Positions 11,036-22,800 of a stretch of DNA of 64,000 nt are shown here, in pieces. The translations under genes were made by a program, and so were the position numbers. The stretch spans positions 275,746,411 through 275,810,410 of the forward strand of contig OZ010786.1 of assembly GCA_963932465.1 (NCBI GenBank), given 5' to 3'. Source of the stretch: Maratus speciosus. Its lineage: Eukaryota; Arthropoda; Arachnida; Araneae; Salticidae. Below the pieces are notes generated by a model. That model worked only from the letters and a program-made list of their open reading frames with translations. It ran no database searches and was not told where the DNA came from. How positions within the stretch are numbered: position 1 is the stretch's first letter; the number at the start of each line of letters is the position of its first letter.

Positions 11036-11621
11036 TTACGAAACTTCACGATCATTACTTATTTCCATTCTACGACTGTACTCGTCTGTCAGTTTATTTC
11101 TTATTAATTGGGAATTTATTTCGATTTCAGGTCCCGCCTCCATGGCAACAATTAAGTTATCGTAAGATTTATAAACTGAGACTAAAAGAAATGCCGCTAT
11201 ATGATCATCTTTTATTTCCTCACCAACGGCTTTTAACCTATCCACTAATTCGAACATTTGAGCGATATGCTCATTCATGTTACCATCTTCTGGCATTTTT
11301 GTAGCGTATAATTTTCGTAATAAGAAAAGCTTACTGGATAAGTTCAATCTTTCGTGAATAGCTTTAAGCTTTATTCCATGCGGCTTTTGCCGTGGTTTCA
11401 TATTTGACATGAATAATTTGAGAATCTTCTATGCATAAATTAATTAACGCTCTTGCTTGTCTATCGCATTTTAAATATTTTTCATCGGGATTTGCTGGAG
11501 ATTTATCCTCAATTACATTAAATAAATCCTCTTTTATAAGAATCATTTGCATTTTGAATTTCCAAATGGAAAAATTGTCATTACTTAGTTTCGTAATATT
11601 ATTCACTTTCAAGGATGCCAT
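11036..11621 (-). pseudogene. gag: copia gag (UBN2-type), frameshifted
   Basis: The start at 11621 gives MASLKVNNITKLSNDNFSIW, followed by KFKMQMILIKEDLFNVIEDK, typical of the Gag N-terminus of copia elements. A frame change around 11365-11410 leads to LSSKLFLLRKLYATKMPEDG, MNEHIAQMFELVDRLKAVGE and SQLIRNKLTDEYSRRMEISN, which match the UBN2/gag-polypeptide family. The initiator methionine is about 130 bp inside the 5' LTR, a normal leader length. The capsid region is broken by the frameshift. Confidence 0.9.
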
Positions 11622-11752
11622 TTTGTTTGTGTGTAATAATTTGTCACTCGTTTTTGTTTTACTACACCTAATAAATGTTATTTAATGTTTTATTTTATTT
11701 TAAACAATTCAAATCAGTATTAATAATATATTTGAACTTCAGTCTCGTGATC

Positions 11753-12145
11753 TGTAAGCAGTTGGCATACTTTCATTTAATATAAACAGTTATAGAATAT
11801 AGATTATATATTATACTTGTTTAAACAAATAAAGTTCATGCTTACTTTTTTCAGTAGCACAGGTTTGGCTTGTAGTAAATTAAAACATGACCATCAAATA
11901 AATAATACAGCATCACCTTTCACATAATATATATACATTTATCTGGACAAAACGGCAGACATCACCATTACAAAGCACAATCAACACTCAACTACAAAGA
12001 ACATCATAGCACATCTTAGAATGTCTATATATTATGAAAACCTATTTCCGTGGAAACACGATAGGCCTTCTAGTGGCAGAAAAGAAAAGCGATATACGAA
12101 TCGTTAGATTACATAAATAAAATAAAAGGAGTATATATTACAACA
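11753..12145 (-). repeat. copia 5' LTR
   Basis: 393 bp, matching the left LTR. On the sense strand the interior continues with GATCACGAGACTGAAG, the place of the primer-binding site. I could not assign the tRNA. Confidence 0.93.
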
Positions 12146-12286
12146 TTTTCCATATAAACACTAGTGCTTTATGAGTTTGTTTCACAATGTGGCCACTAGA
12201 TTTTGGTTAGGAGCCAAATTGGTGACTGGATTTTTGGGGTTTAGGCGCCACTGGCTCCTTAAAAATTTTGGGAATCTGCACCTATA

Positions 12287-12835
12287 GTCTATAGACTTTA
12301 TTCACACACCGTAGTGTATAAAAGATTAGTTAAACTTAAAACGCTTACCATAAATGAAAACATTATATCAATTTTATTATGTTTCTAACAGAATAACATC
12401 ATTAAAATATGCCGCAAACAATTTTTTTTTCATAGACCATAATGTAACGGAATACTTTTGAGTTTCGCTGTACGCGTACTGCAAGTGTTATGTTTAACAC
12501 ACTCGATAGTAATTATCTTCTAGCGCACCTCAATAATATGTATACATTTCATTATGTTTAAGATTGTGTAACACTATTAAAATACACCTCAAATGTTTTC
12601 TCCCTAAAAACCATAATGTAGCAGAAAGTTTTTGAGAGCCCCTGTAAATGAATCACGAATGCTAGTTATACTCATTTTGGATACCAAACATGCCATGTGG
12701 GAAATCTCAATAACTTCAATCAATGACATCTCAATCCGAGTATATTTACGTGAGTTAGAGCACGGACAGACGAACGGCAGACAGACAGAAAAACCGAAGT
12801 CATAAACACTTTCTCAACTATGTTCAAATGTGTTA
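12287..12835 (-). repeat. AACACTTTCC-family unit 2, right part
   Basis: This continues the unit whose left part is 5278-5360 across the hAT-like insertion. Two internal repeats with TTTCATTATGTTT or a close variant lie about 174 bp apart (near 12366 and 12540). The end has GTGAGTTAGAGCACGGACAG, a GACAGACAGA tract, and a degenerate AACTATGTTC...GTGTTAATAAA terminus. Confidence 0.75.
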
Positions 12836-13001
12836 ATAAAATGAAAAGAAAGAAACTGAGATAAAATATAATAATAGAACTTCCGTTGTCAGAACGTTAA
12901 AGGTGTACACAAATGATTGAAAAGGATGCAAAGAAATGTGTAAATTGTAATGTTATAAACGACGAGCATGACCACGGGAATGATAATTGATTTCTTTATT
13001 A

Positions 13002-14892
13002 CCCGACTGAAAAGAAGGGTTATGTGTTTCACGCGTATCTGTGTATGTGGATTTCTTTATACCCTCGAAACATCCCAACGGCTGGATGGATTTTAATGAA
13101 TGAGGTCTCTATCGATTCGTCTTAACGGCCCGATGGTTATAGGCTAGGTTTTGTTTTTATAAATTCAAAATGGCGGCCGTAAAATACAAAATGCCGGTAG
13201 AGACTAAAAAAAATTTACGCACCCTATTGAGTGGAAAATCATTGGATAGGTCTTTCAAAATGAAGACGATGTTTCATTGACTATTTTACAGTCAGAATCT
13301 CCTTTAAAATATTATACAACCTGGAAGTTGCGTAGGTAGGATCTCTAGCTTTACTTCAACTCTAACCATCATAGACATCTATAGACCTCATCAAAATAGT
13401 GTTTATAGATAGGAACTAACACTTAAACACAACTTAAAAGTCATCAATACGAGTAAATATAAAAAAAAATAGGTAAGTAATATAAACAAGTAATATAAAA
13501 AAAAAATATTTTAAGTCAATTCCTACTTAGGTCAAGAGAATTTTTTCCCTCCCATTCTTCTTTCCTCTTGAGTGGCGCTTAAATTTCCTTGATCAAGAAG
13601 AGGGCTCTCTCGGTCTTAAAATACCTTGATCAAGAAGAGGCCTATCTCGATTATTGCAAATTAATTTAATTAAATTAATGAATTAATATTTGAAAAAAAA
13701 AACTGGATTAACATCAAGTGTCATCCACTACAAGTTTAAAAAAATTATTTGAGCTTGATTGGTTGAATAATAAGTATTTTATTAACGATTGAAAATTTGA
13801 ACAAGATATATACAGGGTGTCCGGTCTCAACGGTGTCCAATAGCTAATTCCTAAACCGTTAGTCATAGACATATAATTCCAATTACAAAAATGTTTTAAA
13901 TCAGGTAAAGAAATATTGTAAAAGCGATTTGGGTCAATAAAAACATTTCTTAAAAAATTACGAAATTTAAATTTTTATACGGTCCCCGGTCCTATAAGTT
14001 ATATTTAGTGAAATTTTCCTTTTACACTGACAAGTAATACAAAAAAGTCCCGTTATTCTACGATTAAAATTGACCGAGTAATAGCCGTTTAAAGTTGGAG
14101 CATATTTTTTGCTGCAAATTGGGGGTCATTCACAAATTTAGTCGAAATATAATTTCGTCAGATATAAAAAATGTTTGGGAGTAAAATTAACATTGCAATA
14201 TATATTTGAAATCTTTAATCATTCTGGCATATTAATGGAAAATATACAATTTGTAATAAACATTTAAGAAGAAAGAAAAAACAGAATTTTTGTTAAAAGA
14301 AATCATAAGAGAAACAGTCTCAAATTCTGACAAAATAAAACATATGTTATTTTAGCCAATTTGAGACTTAATCATAATACTTGTAGGATTTTTTTTCAAA
14401 GCGCAGATACCCATGAAGTAAGATCTTCGAATACTTTAAACACTTGGTATATGATCCCTCAAAGCCAAGCCGAACTCATTTGTTTTCAGAGTAGAAAAGT
14501 GGCATAAGTCATGCATTTTTAAAGTTTCATAACTCGCTCAATTTTAGCGTTATATGAATGGGACTTTTTCTGTCTTACTTGTCAGTGTAATAGGAAAAAA
14601 TCACTAAATATAACTTATAGGACCGGGGAACCGTATAAAAATTTAAATTTCGTAATTTTTTAAGAAATATTTTTATTGACCCAAATCGCTTTTAAAATGT
14701 TTCTTTACCTGATTTTAAACATTTTTGTAATTGGAACTATATGCCTATGACTAACGGTTTAGGAATTAGCCATTGGACACCGTTGAGACCGGACACCCTG
14801 TATAGCGAGAGTGTAAGCTAATAGTAGGAATTGAAAAAGAAAATAGTTTCACATTCATGAGAAATAATTAGTTCGCTTTTTACGCAGTCGGG
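13002..14892. mobile_element. CCCGACTG-ended repeat carrying a nested MITE
   Basis: CCCGACTG at 13002 and CAGTCGGG ending at 14892 form a short inverted terminal repeat. The left part contains AAGAAGGGTTATGTG, then CCAACGGCTGGATGGATTTT. From memory this resembles a widespread arthropod repeat that begins CCCGACTGCG. The middle is replaced by the 988-bp element at 13813-14800. No transposase is visible, and the family is not certain. Confidence 0.45.
13813..14800. mobile_element. 988-bp element with roughly 300-bp inverted terminal repeats
   Basis: The left end CAGGGTGTCCGGTCTCAACG and its reverse complement at the right end are flanked by TA. The inverted match continues for about 300 bp on each side with scattered differences, for example ACGGTCCCCGGTCCTATAAG against CTTATAGGACCGGGGAACCG. 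The central 400 bp is AT-rich without a coding frame. Ends beginning CAGGGTGTCC with a TA duplication fit a Tc1/mariner-superfamily element. This is a long-TIR non-autonomous copy. Confidence 0.88.
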
Positions 14893-15159
14893 TTTTTTGA
14901 TTTTTTAAATTTAATTGTTTATTTTATTTTCATTTTCCGAATTGAGATCGGGACAGATCCAGGGTAACCAAATGACCAAAAGTAAACTTTATGTCAAATA
15001 AAGAAACAACTTCCCCAAGTTTTTGTCATAATAGACGATGATGTTACTGTCGCAAAAACTGTAAGCATTGTAAAAAAAAAAAAAAAAAGTATAATATTTC
15101 TTAATCTCGAAAGTATATTATAGCCACTAACGAATATAATAGAAATAAGAAAGAAAATC

Positions 15160-16500
15160 CTGACTCAAGCATTGAATATGTAACACTTTCCAACACTTCC
15201 AGAATACTTTGAGACGATTTCGCCTCTCAAAACGGTAAAGAAGATACCCAAGTGAATATTTTAGAAAAAACATAACACATTTCAAAAACAGATTTCAACA
15301 ATGACCGTCCATAGCGGGAAAGGTACTCTAACCCCATCTTTTGCGCCGCTCTGTATATGATCGATATACAGTGGAGCACCGATTATCCGGACGCCGATTA
15401 ACCGAATTCTCCAATTAACCGGATCGATCAAGGACCGTAATCCTTGCACGAAGGCCATCCCACCTTCTCCAAAATTTTTGAAGTTAAACTTCTTTGGGCG
15501 TTATAGGGTAAATTCGGTTGCATGTCACGAAAGTTAACCGTTAACCGTCCCTAATTCTGAAATTATAAAATTGCCAACAAATGCAAAGACAGCAATGCAT
15601 AAAATCATCTGTTTCTAGAACCAAGAAGTTTCATTTGTGAAGCGCGAAAGTCCCACGTATATTTTTTTTTTTCCGACGAAAATCCCAGGGCTCCCACTGG
15701 TCCGTTTTTTGAACACCATTAATTTTTACGAATGAAATTCACGGTAGGTTTTTGGAGGAATTGCATGTAAAACGCCCTTCGATGTTAGTTTCTATGAAAT
15801 TCATAAAGAAGAATTTTCTTTGAAAAAAGCGGTGTTCCAAAAACGAACGGAGTGGGAGGCCTGAAATACCTCTTTAGCTTCAGATTCTCTGAATGGGGTC
15901 GAAAAATTGCTTCTTTTGTCTCATGGTGTCCTCTGATAGAGGAATCCCCTCTCTTCGCTCCCGTTTGTTCGTGCAGTGTACGTATATATACATTTAATAA
16001 TTTTTATGTGTATTTCTATACATAACTTTGTACCAATTTTGTAGGAAATAAAATAAAAGAAAGTGAAAAAAATAATTTCTAAACACGCTGTTTGCAAGTT
16101 GCTGAAATGTGCACTACTACAACACTAAAAAACATTGCCATAGCTGTTTTTTAAAGTTGTTCAACTATCCGGATTTTTCATTAACCGGACCGGCCTCTGT
16201 CCCGACCGGTCCGGATAATCGGCACTCTACTGTATTTGTATATATTCTACATAGTACATTAAAATTTAGTATAGTAAGAAAACCGCAGCAATTTCTACCA
16301 ACTAATGGAAATGTACTTGAATTATTTTTTGCAGCCCTGTATATTAGCTACAGAGTTCGATAATACGCCTTACATACTCTGAAATTTACTTCAGGAAAAA
16401 ACGCGCTTAAAACTACTGAAATCGCACTTCCAGAAATTATCACCCGTAGGCGCCCATATATCCAATACTTTGCATAGCCCTTTATATTATTATATTTATA
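15160..16500 (-). repeat. AACACTTTCC-family unit 3, split by a MITE
   Basis: ATGTAACACTTTCCAACACTTC (the first 20 bases are the landmark) and later GCAGCCCTGTATATTAGCTA align with 4255-4930. The unit is split at CTCTGTATATGATCGATATA, the same place where unit 1 reads GCCCTGTATATGACTTATAG. The right side ends near the start of the next repeat at 16500. Confidence 0.65.
15369..16232. mobile_element. Tigger/jerky-like non-autonomous element
   Basis: Starts CAGTGGAGCACCGATTATCC and ends GGATAATCGGCACTCTACTG, flanked by TA on both sides. Length is 864 bp. CGATTATCCGG-type ends are typical of the Tigger/jerky group. An internal inverted pair (CCCACTGGTCCGTTTTTTGA near 15695 and CGAACGGAGTGGGAGGC near 15845) suggests a second foldback nested inside. 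No ORF. Confidence 0.85.
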
Positions 16501-17550
16501 TTTAAACAAGGGGGGTCTGCCCCCTGCAAGCTACGCTCGCCAACCCCCGTTCAGACACCGCAGAATCTAAAAACACGCTAATCTGATGGGTTTTAAAAAT
16601 ATTAGAGAAGATTGAATTATACTGAAAAAAGCTATGCAGATCTCCCTGTAAACGGGTTTCCATTCAATTCCCTTTGATTGCAAAAATTTAAGGGCGAATC
16701 AGTTGCTGTTAAGACATCCAGTGGTTGTTTTCGTTTTTTATTAAAGAGGATCAGTTAAACATTTGAAAAGAAGCTAAAATAAAATAAATTAAGTATAAGA
16801 GTCTTTGTCTCCCGGTATTTTAAAACAATCTCTATAACAATAGCCTAAGTCATGTGACTATCATCAACAGTGCCAGGCGGACCACTTCGCTTTTTATACT
16901 CTAGGTGCCATTTTGGTACTTTAATGTTAGCCAGGCACAGGTGATAAGTCGCCAAATATTATTCTATCGCCATCATTTCATCTATATTATAATAGTTCAA
17001 GTCATCAACTGCCATAAACAAATACGGTCTGACCCCTTCGCCGTTCATATGAAATTTTGGCAAAGATGTCATATACGTCCCATATTGGCGTGATTTTTTA
17101 ACGACGCCAATTTGGGGAACGCATCAACAGCATAAACAGCAACATCCGGCTTACCACATGAAGCAAAATAACGATACTTTGACGCCAGTTATGTGCCCGT
17201 TCCGTATATGACATTGGCGTCAGAAAAAAATCGCGCCAATATGGGACCGTAAGTTTTCCGTTTTGATTAAAAAATCAAATTTTTTTTTTCAAATAAAACT
17301 ACATAAAAGTTGCTATGGTCGCAAAGAATTCTAGGTACTGTTACGCTAGCAGGATGCAAATCTCGCCAATAGCTTTTTTTCAACTCGCCAGTTAGCATTT
17401 TTTTTTTCGAGTGGTAATATTTGGCCAGATACTGTTATACAAGTTGCAGATATACACGGTTACAGATATACAGGTTTGGCGTGATTTTTATTTTTTTACG
17501 AAAATTTGGCGAAAACCTCGTTTTCAAATACCAGTTACATATGCATTTTT
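16498..17550 (-). repeat. Composite repeat P, copy 1
   Basis: It opens with the hairpin GGGGGGTCTGCCCCCTGC and CAAGCTACGCTCGCCAACCC. It matches 31731-32836 over about 1.05 kb in the same orientation, including AACGGGTTTCCATTCAATTC and GAAGCTAAAATAAAAT. Read on the minus strand, its end is a GC hairpin followed by CTTG; the other copy has CTAG then T there. That resembles a Helitron 3' end, but the opposite end is not defined. A 178-bp foldback (17074-17251) is nested inside both copies. Confidence 0.7.
17074..17251. mobile_element. Foldback MITE nested in repeat P
   Basis: TACGTCCCATATTGGCGTGA at 17074 pairs with TCGCGCCAATATGGGACCGTA ending at 17251, and the pairing continues through ACGACGCCAATT and TTGGCGTCA. 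The equivalent foldback in repeat P copy 2 is at about 32305-32483. Since both P copies have it, it was present before P spread or is part of P. Confidence 0.75.
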
Positions 17551-17796
17551 GGTATTCCTTAGATATACCGACGACCAAAAATCTATCGTAAATGTCACTT
17601 TCACTTGACTTTAAGCAAGTTACACGTGTTTTCGTCATCAAGTGATTTTTATTTCGACGTTTTATTCGTATATTTATTAATGTTATACTAATTCATTTGT
17701 TCTTTCGTTATTTAAAATAAAAATTATGTCAATTTGTATAATTTGGCGATTTACATAATTTGGCGAAATTGGGCGACGGGATAACTAAGTAGTACT
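17551..17796. mobile_element. GTTATCCCGTCG-type MITE, copy 2
   Basis: It has the internal landmarks of the clean copy at 26511-26794 (CGTAAATGTCAC, TCATCAAGTGATTTTTATTT, ATTAATGTTATACTAATT) and the right end CGACGGGATAACTAAGTAGT. The left end is diverged. Possible 8-bp flanks GCATTTTT and GTATTTCT match at six of eight positions. Confidence 0.65.
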
Positions 17797-18240
17797 GTAT
17801 TTCTTATTTGTTATTTTCTAAAGGAAATATAAAAAAAAAATTAATAATCATAGAACAAAATAATTTATATAATTTGTAAAAAGAAATAAAAGTAAATAAA
17901 CATTTATTATCAAATAAACAACAATAGCCGTGTTACCATGTCAACTTTTCTGAAAAAAAAAAAAAAAATCTGTTTGATTAAAATTTAAGCTACTATCATT
18001 AGAAAAATGTATATAAAATTAGAAAAAAATTAATATTTCGAAAACTAATTCGAATTTAAAAATTCTAATATCAGTTTTGAAATCTGCGGATCAATATTGA
18101 TTTTTGGTGTTAATTTCATCGCAAAGTATTCCATATTTTAGGAGAAATCGCCATGAAACATAATCAGTTGTTTAATCAGTCGATTCATACTTCCGTTTCA
18201 TAAATTCGTTTCATTAGGATTTTATATACGAGTTGGAACC
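17797..18240 (+). repeat. Dispersed repeat R, copy 1
   Basis: Sequence including AACAACAATAGCCGTGTTAC, AATATTTCGAAAACTAATTC and GAAACATAATCAGTTGTTTA recurs at 37175-38070. There a roughly 400-bp insertion separates the two halves. In both places R directly follows a copy of the GTTATCCCGTCG-type MITE, so MITE plus R travel as a unit. Confidence 0.75.
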
Positions 18241-19089
18241 CGTCGAAATTCGACGAATTAAAATGTTTAGAATGGAACTGTTAGATCGAATTTATAATAA
18301 ACCTTAAAAAATAATTACAATAAACAATTCATCTTGCATTGGTTATGTAACTCTTAAAACAAAAAATGTTTTTAACCTAAAATTACGAAAATATTATTTC
18401 CAAAAACTTCAACTGCTTAAATTATTGAAAAATTAAACTGTATTAGAATACGTAATCAAGATGAGTAATTATATTGAAGTTTTCGGTTGAGGCTCTTAAA
18501 AGGATTTCGCTTTGTCACATCATAAAAATTTCCACTATAAAATCTAAACTATACGTTATTTTTACATTCTCAAAATTTACATACGTACCACTCAAATTCA
18601 CAATTTAAAAGTATTTTAACGCCCAATACATTATTAATGAATGTATTTCCAAGCTTAAAGTCACGTATTTCCGATACAACTTTTCATGTGAACATTCGCA
18701 TAAAATTTAAGTTCTAATCTCAGTACCCGCGAAAATTTACCATTCAGAAATTTGCCTTTAGTTGCCATGGCATTGGCCATTTAGTATTGGTCAAATATTT
18801 AGTTTTATCAAAGAAAATGATCGTTTTGTTTTAAATATGACATCATTTTTACTCACTGAATCCTTTTGCCTAGGGTCTCAAACTCAGTATCAGCGTAATG
18901 TAAAAACATTGAAATATCTTCTTCAATCTTTTGATTTATGAAGAAGAATGCGTGTTTTTTTAATAGCTGAAGTGTTTTTTTAATAGCTGATTTCATTTTC
19001 TGTTCAAAAATTAGAAAAAATTACTTTTATTTGTAATGTGAAAAATGATATCAATAAGGATATAATCAATAAAAATAAATAAACCATGA
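18241..19089. other. AT-rich stretch, nothing recognised
   Basis: No ORF over 60 codons of any interest, no inverted ends, and no match that I noticed elsewhere in the window apart from short AT-rich words. A small direct repeat (GTGTTTTTTTAATAGCTGA) occurs twice near 18953-18989. Confidence 0.5.
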
Positions 19090-19480
19090 CTATTTTCCCT
19101 TTACTTTTAATAGAAATGGAGTACTTCAGTTGCCACAATTACAAAATTGGTACTAAAATCTATAAAAAAAATTAATATCTCAAGAATAAATTGAGATAGA
19201 GCTTTCAAACAAATTGCATTTAAAAGTACATTTTTTCCCTATACGACGGTGTAAAAATTAAAACTGTGCGATGTTTAGAAGTTTAAAAATTTGCAGTAGC
19301 GAAAAATGCAAAACCGAAATTTCATTTTAAATTTGAAAGTGTTGCCATTCGCAGAATGACGTATGCGTTACGCACAGATATGTTTGTCCTTTATAATATA
19401 GATAGGGTAGATATATAGGGTAGATTTTTTTCCTAAATATAGTAGAGCTTAAAAATGCATAACTCAATGTAAAATAAACC
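19090..19480 (-). repeat. Inverted partner of the repeat at 225-525
   Basis: The reverse complement shares ACACCGTCGTATAG, ATGTACTTTTAAATGCAATT and GTTGAAAGTAAAGGG-like sequence with the first 0.5 kb of the window. The 180-bp duplication seen there is absent here. Confidence 0.75.
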
Positions 19481-19706
19481 CTTTAAGCAATTCAGGCTTA
19501 TTCTCAGCAATAGTTAGGAATTCTTCTGTGTAACACTGGATATGGTCTATGTCTATAGAATTTATACACACCGTTTCGTATGCAAAGATTTAGTTAGACT
19601 AAAAAACGCAAACGATAACTAAAAACGCACTTTGAGCAATCATCGCTAACAAATAATAGTTCGGATACAGTATGGTATTCGCAAACTTTTTTGGGTCCCT
19701 CTAAAT

Positions 19707-19778
19707 CAGTGATTCCCAACGTGGGTGTAAGCCCCGCCGGAGGGCAATTTCAAATTTAACACTCACATATTCGCTATC

Positions 19779-19814
<36 letters not shown>

Positions 19815-21893
19815 TGTTGAAAGAAATATATTAAAAATAAACGGAGTAAAAGCAAAGTTTAAAAAATCAGTTTTTTTTTTTTATTGAGTTGAAGAAAATT
19901 TCCAATCAAAAGTTTAAAATACAGTTACGCCAAAATAATTATACGAATTAACTTTAAAAATACTTTGACATGTTCTTACAATACTAAAAAACTCTATAAT
20001 TTTTCTAGTTATTATATTTATAGTTTTTTCGTAACACTTTCGATTATTTATAGAATGAACTTTCTACTTCTGTTCACTCTGCTATGTATCACACAAAGAA
20101 TATTTTACACGTGAAACTACTTAAACGTGTATATAAATCTGGGGCTGTCTTGAACATATTCAACTAAAAAATATACGAAAAAATCTAAACGAGATATTAA
20201 CAACTTTATAAAATTTATAAATTTTAAATAGCATTATTAAGGGAAATGGGTAAATAGTAAATATCTATGACTCTACCGCAGGCCTCCTACACGGTAAATA
20301 AATTTACATGATGACATATTCATTTTAAATTTTAAAGGTAATACGTGAAAGACAATGATATTAGGAAAGCAAAAACAGAGAAAATGTGTCGTGATGGGTA
20401 ATAATGACTATTTAAAATTTATAAAGGTGAGAATCTAAAAATGTTTCTAGTGTATAAAAAGAAAATTTGGTCCAACGCTTTCCCACCAAATCTTAACCCT
20501 TTCGCTGCGTAAGTAATTCTTCGAGATGAGCGCCTTTTATAAAATTTTTAATCTTTTATCACCGGTTCTTTAAAGCAGACATTTTTGACTATCGTAATCG
20601 GATAAAATGTCCTGATTTAATCAGACAAAGTTTTCGCTAAAAAATAACTGGTGGGAATAAACAAATAGTATTAATAAAACGGAAAAATGCACGCCCGATG
20701 ATATCTCTGGTTGCGCAGCTAGAGGGTTCATATGTTACAAAATTGAATTATAAAATGATTGAATGTTATCAGTTTTAATGCTAAATGTAAGTTTCACATC
20801 AAGATTATTTTGTGAGCATAAAAATGGAGATTGTAAAACATTTTCTTTAAAATGTGGGAAGTTGGAGAAGTACAACAAAGCTTTTTTTCGCACAATGGTG
20901 AAGATGTATAGCCTCACTACTTTTATGGAATTATGTTAAAACACATTTGTGACAGAAGATTCCTTCTTTGACAAGTTAAAAAATGAGAAATGAATGTAGC
21001 TTAACGCTTCCACCGTGTGATTAGAGTTCACTTTTTAGGTGCGTTCGTAATTATATAAATACGTAGCACCTATAGTCGTCGTTCAGTCCGTCCGTCCGTC
21101 CGTCTGTCCGTCCGTCTGTCCGTCCGTCCGTCTGTCCGCATGTAACAGAGCAAAAACTACCCCACCGAATAGTCTGAAATTTCAAATATGTGATTGTTGC
21201 AAAATTTTGTCGAGCCATTTCAAATTTTATGAAAATCGGATGTATAGTTTAATTACAGGGACAGTCAAAAGTTTTTCTTTACATTACGGCCAATGGGAAA
21301 AATTATTGCAAGTGGATTTTAATGGTATTAGAGCCTTCCGAATGATCTGAAATTTTAAAGATATAATTGTTGCAAAATTTTGTCGAGCCATTTCAAATTT
21401 TAGGAAAATCGGATGTATAGTTTAATTACAGGGACAGCCAAAAGTTTTTCTTTACATTACGGCCAATGGGAAAAATTATTGCAAGTGCATTTTAATGATA
21501 TTACAGCCTTCCGAATGGTCTGAAATTTTAAAGATATAATTGTTGCAAAATTTTGTTGAGCTATTTCAAATTTTAGGAAAATCGGATGTATAGTTTAATT
21601 ACAGGGACAGTCAAAAGTGTTCCGAAAAAATTATTGGAAGTGCATTTTAATGATATATCAGACTATGCACGTTATGAAGTGCAAAAAATTATACATTCAG
21701 TACAATATGGGGTGCAAAAAATAATTTTAAAACTAGTTATAGTACGAACGCACCTCATTTGCCACGTTTGACGAGCAATTTCCAACTTGTTAAATAATAC
21801 GAGACTTAATTTACAGAGTGCTGAGGGAGATGAGCATGGTGATTTTACAGATGCTTTGGTGGGGCGTGGTCAATAAAAGGTTGGGAATCACTG
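19707..21893. mobile_element. hAT-like element, non-autonomous, 2.19 kb
   Basis: Begins CAGTGATTCCCAACGTGGG and ends GGTTGGGAATCACTG, with a perfect 8-bp duplication CTCTAAAT (19699-19706 and 21894-21901). Both features are typical of hAT. A T33 run follows at 19781. No transposase frame is present. A second element is nested at about 21036-21775. Confidence 0.9.
21036..21775 (+). repeat. AGGTGCGTTCG-ended element with roughly 173-bp monomers
   Basis: AGGTGCGTTCGTAATTATA near 21037 and its reverse complement TATAGTACGAACGCACCT near 21737-21754 mark the ends. Inside is a long GTCCGTCCGTCTGTCC tract (21085-21135), then three tandem monomers starting TTTAATTACAGGGACAG at about 21249, 21421 and 21596. 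The monomers share the core ACATTACGGCCAATGGGAAA with the AACACTTTCC family read in reverse, so the two families look related. A 61-codon ORF here follows the repeat and is not a gene. Confidence 0.75.
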
Positions 21894-22620
21894 CTCTAAA
21901 TGAAAGTTAAATGCGATGCACATGATCTTCTGCTGCAGTCATCTTGTAGTAAAACTCAGTAATGTATATCAATTTCATCATGTTTCAAATAGTGAAACAT
22001 AATTAAAATACTCTGCGAACAGTTTTTACCCATAGATTGTATACATCCGAACTCTTTTGTGTGAACCTGTAAATGAATGATAAACCTTCGCATAGATATT
22101 CTACAGAAAGCGTGTTTTAGTACATGAAAGAAATTCATATCAATTTCATTATGTTTGTTAGAAGAGAAACATCATTAAAATAAGCCGCAAGCGACTTTTC
22201 TTCATGGACCATAATATAATGGAATACTTTTGAGTTACCATGTACACGTACTGTAAGTACTACACATTAAATATTCTATGATGAGCAGCTTCTAATGCAT
22301 CTCAATAATGTATATAAATCTCATTATGTTTAAAATAGTGTAACTTCATTAATATACACCGCAAATAATTTCTCCCCATAGACCGCAATATGATGGAATA
22401 CTTTTGAGTGCCCCTGTAAATAAAGTACAAATGCTACACATGTCATTTTCAATAACGAACATGCCATGGTAAACCTCAATGACTTATATTAATTATATTC
22501 CAATCCGAGTATATTTACTCAAGTTAGAGCACGGACAGACTGATGGACGGACGGCCTACAGACGAACAGACAAACCTAATTCATATACACTTTTAAACTA
22601 TGTTGAAAAGTGTTAAAAAT

Positions 22621-22800
22621 CGAATAAATACGAAAATATACAATAATTTCTTACGAATTACCCACGATTTCGAAAATCGTTCTTTATCTTTAAAAACTAA
22701 TATATTTTCGAGATTTAAAGAAACATTAAAAAAAGACAAGCTTTTTTTTGGGCCGCAATTCATTTTAGGAAACGTTTCAGAGTATTTTTTGTAGTGTGTT
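22621..22800 (+). repeat. Dispersed repeat shared with 52740-52925
   Basis: Both places have ACGAATTACC or CCGAATTACC, then TTTATCTTT, AATATATTTTC(G/A)AGATTTAA and an ACGTTT motif in the same order. At 52.7 kb the block precedes a Tigger transposase remnant; here it is alone and next to an ATT microsatellite (22869-22899). Confidence 0.6.

Larger units (their letters stand above)
6293..12145 (-). mobile_element. Ty1/copia LTR retrotransposon, defective
   Basis: The two LTRs at 6293-6681 and 11753-12145 begin TGTAAGCAGTTGGC and end ATTACAACA on the plus strand. Flanks TGTTC and TTTTC are a probable 5-bp duplication with one mismatch. The sense strand is minus: gag is nearest the right LTR, then protease, integrase, reverse transcriptase and RNase H. 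That integrase-before-RT order defines Ty1/copia. A purine tract (AAGGGGGGA) lies just inside the left (3') LTR. Total length is 5.85 kb, including a 227-bp MITE and a 575-bp internal duplication. The copy sits inside the hAT-like element. Frameshifts and stops occur in every part of the coding region. Confidence 0.95.
5361..12286. mobile_element. hAT-like element split by a copia retrotransposon
   Basis: Terminal repeat TATAGGTGCAGATT starts at 5361, and its reverse complement ends at 12286. The flanks GTTTATAG (5353-5360) and GTCTATAG (12287-12294) agree at seven of eight bases and have the T at position 2 and A at position 7 usual for hAT target duplications. Rejoining the flanks restores an AACACTTTCC unit, which supports the boundaries. 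Without the copia insertion the element is about 1.07 kb, so it is probably non-autonomous. Inside are the right arm of the 187-bp inverted repeat and a short coding-like stretch. Confidence 0.72.
19480..22620 (-). repeat. AACACTTTCC-family unit 4, split by an hAT element
   Basis: The left part (19480-19706) and right part (21894-22620) join when the hAT element is removed. The right part shows three diverged internal repeats with TCAATTTCATTATGTTT-like cores near 21965, 22136 and 22310, spaced about 172 bp apart. It ends with GTTAGAGCACGGACAGACTG and AAACTATGTTGAAAAGTGTT. This is the clearest view of the internal tandem monomers. Confidence 0.8.
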
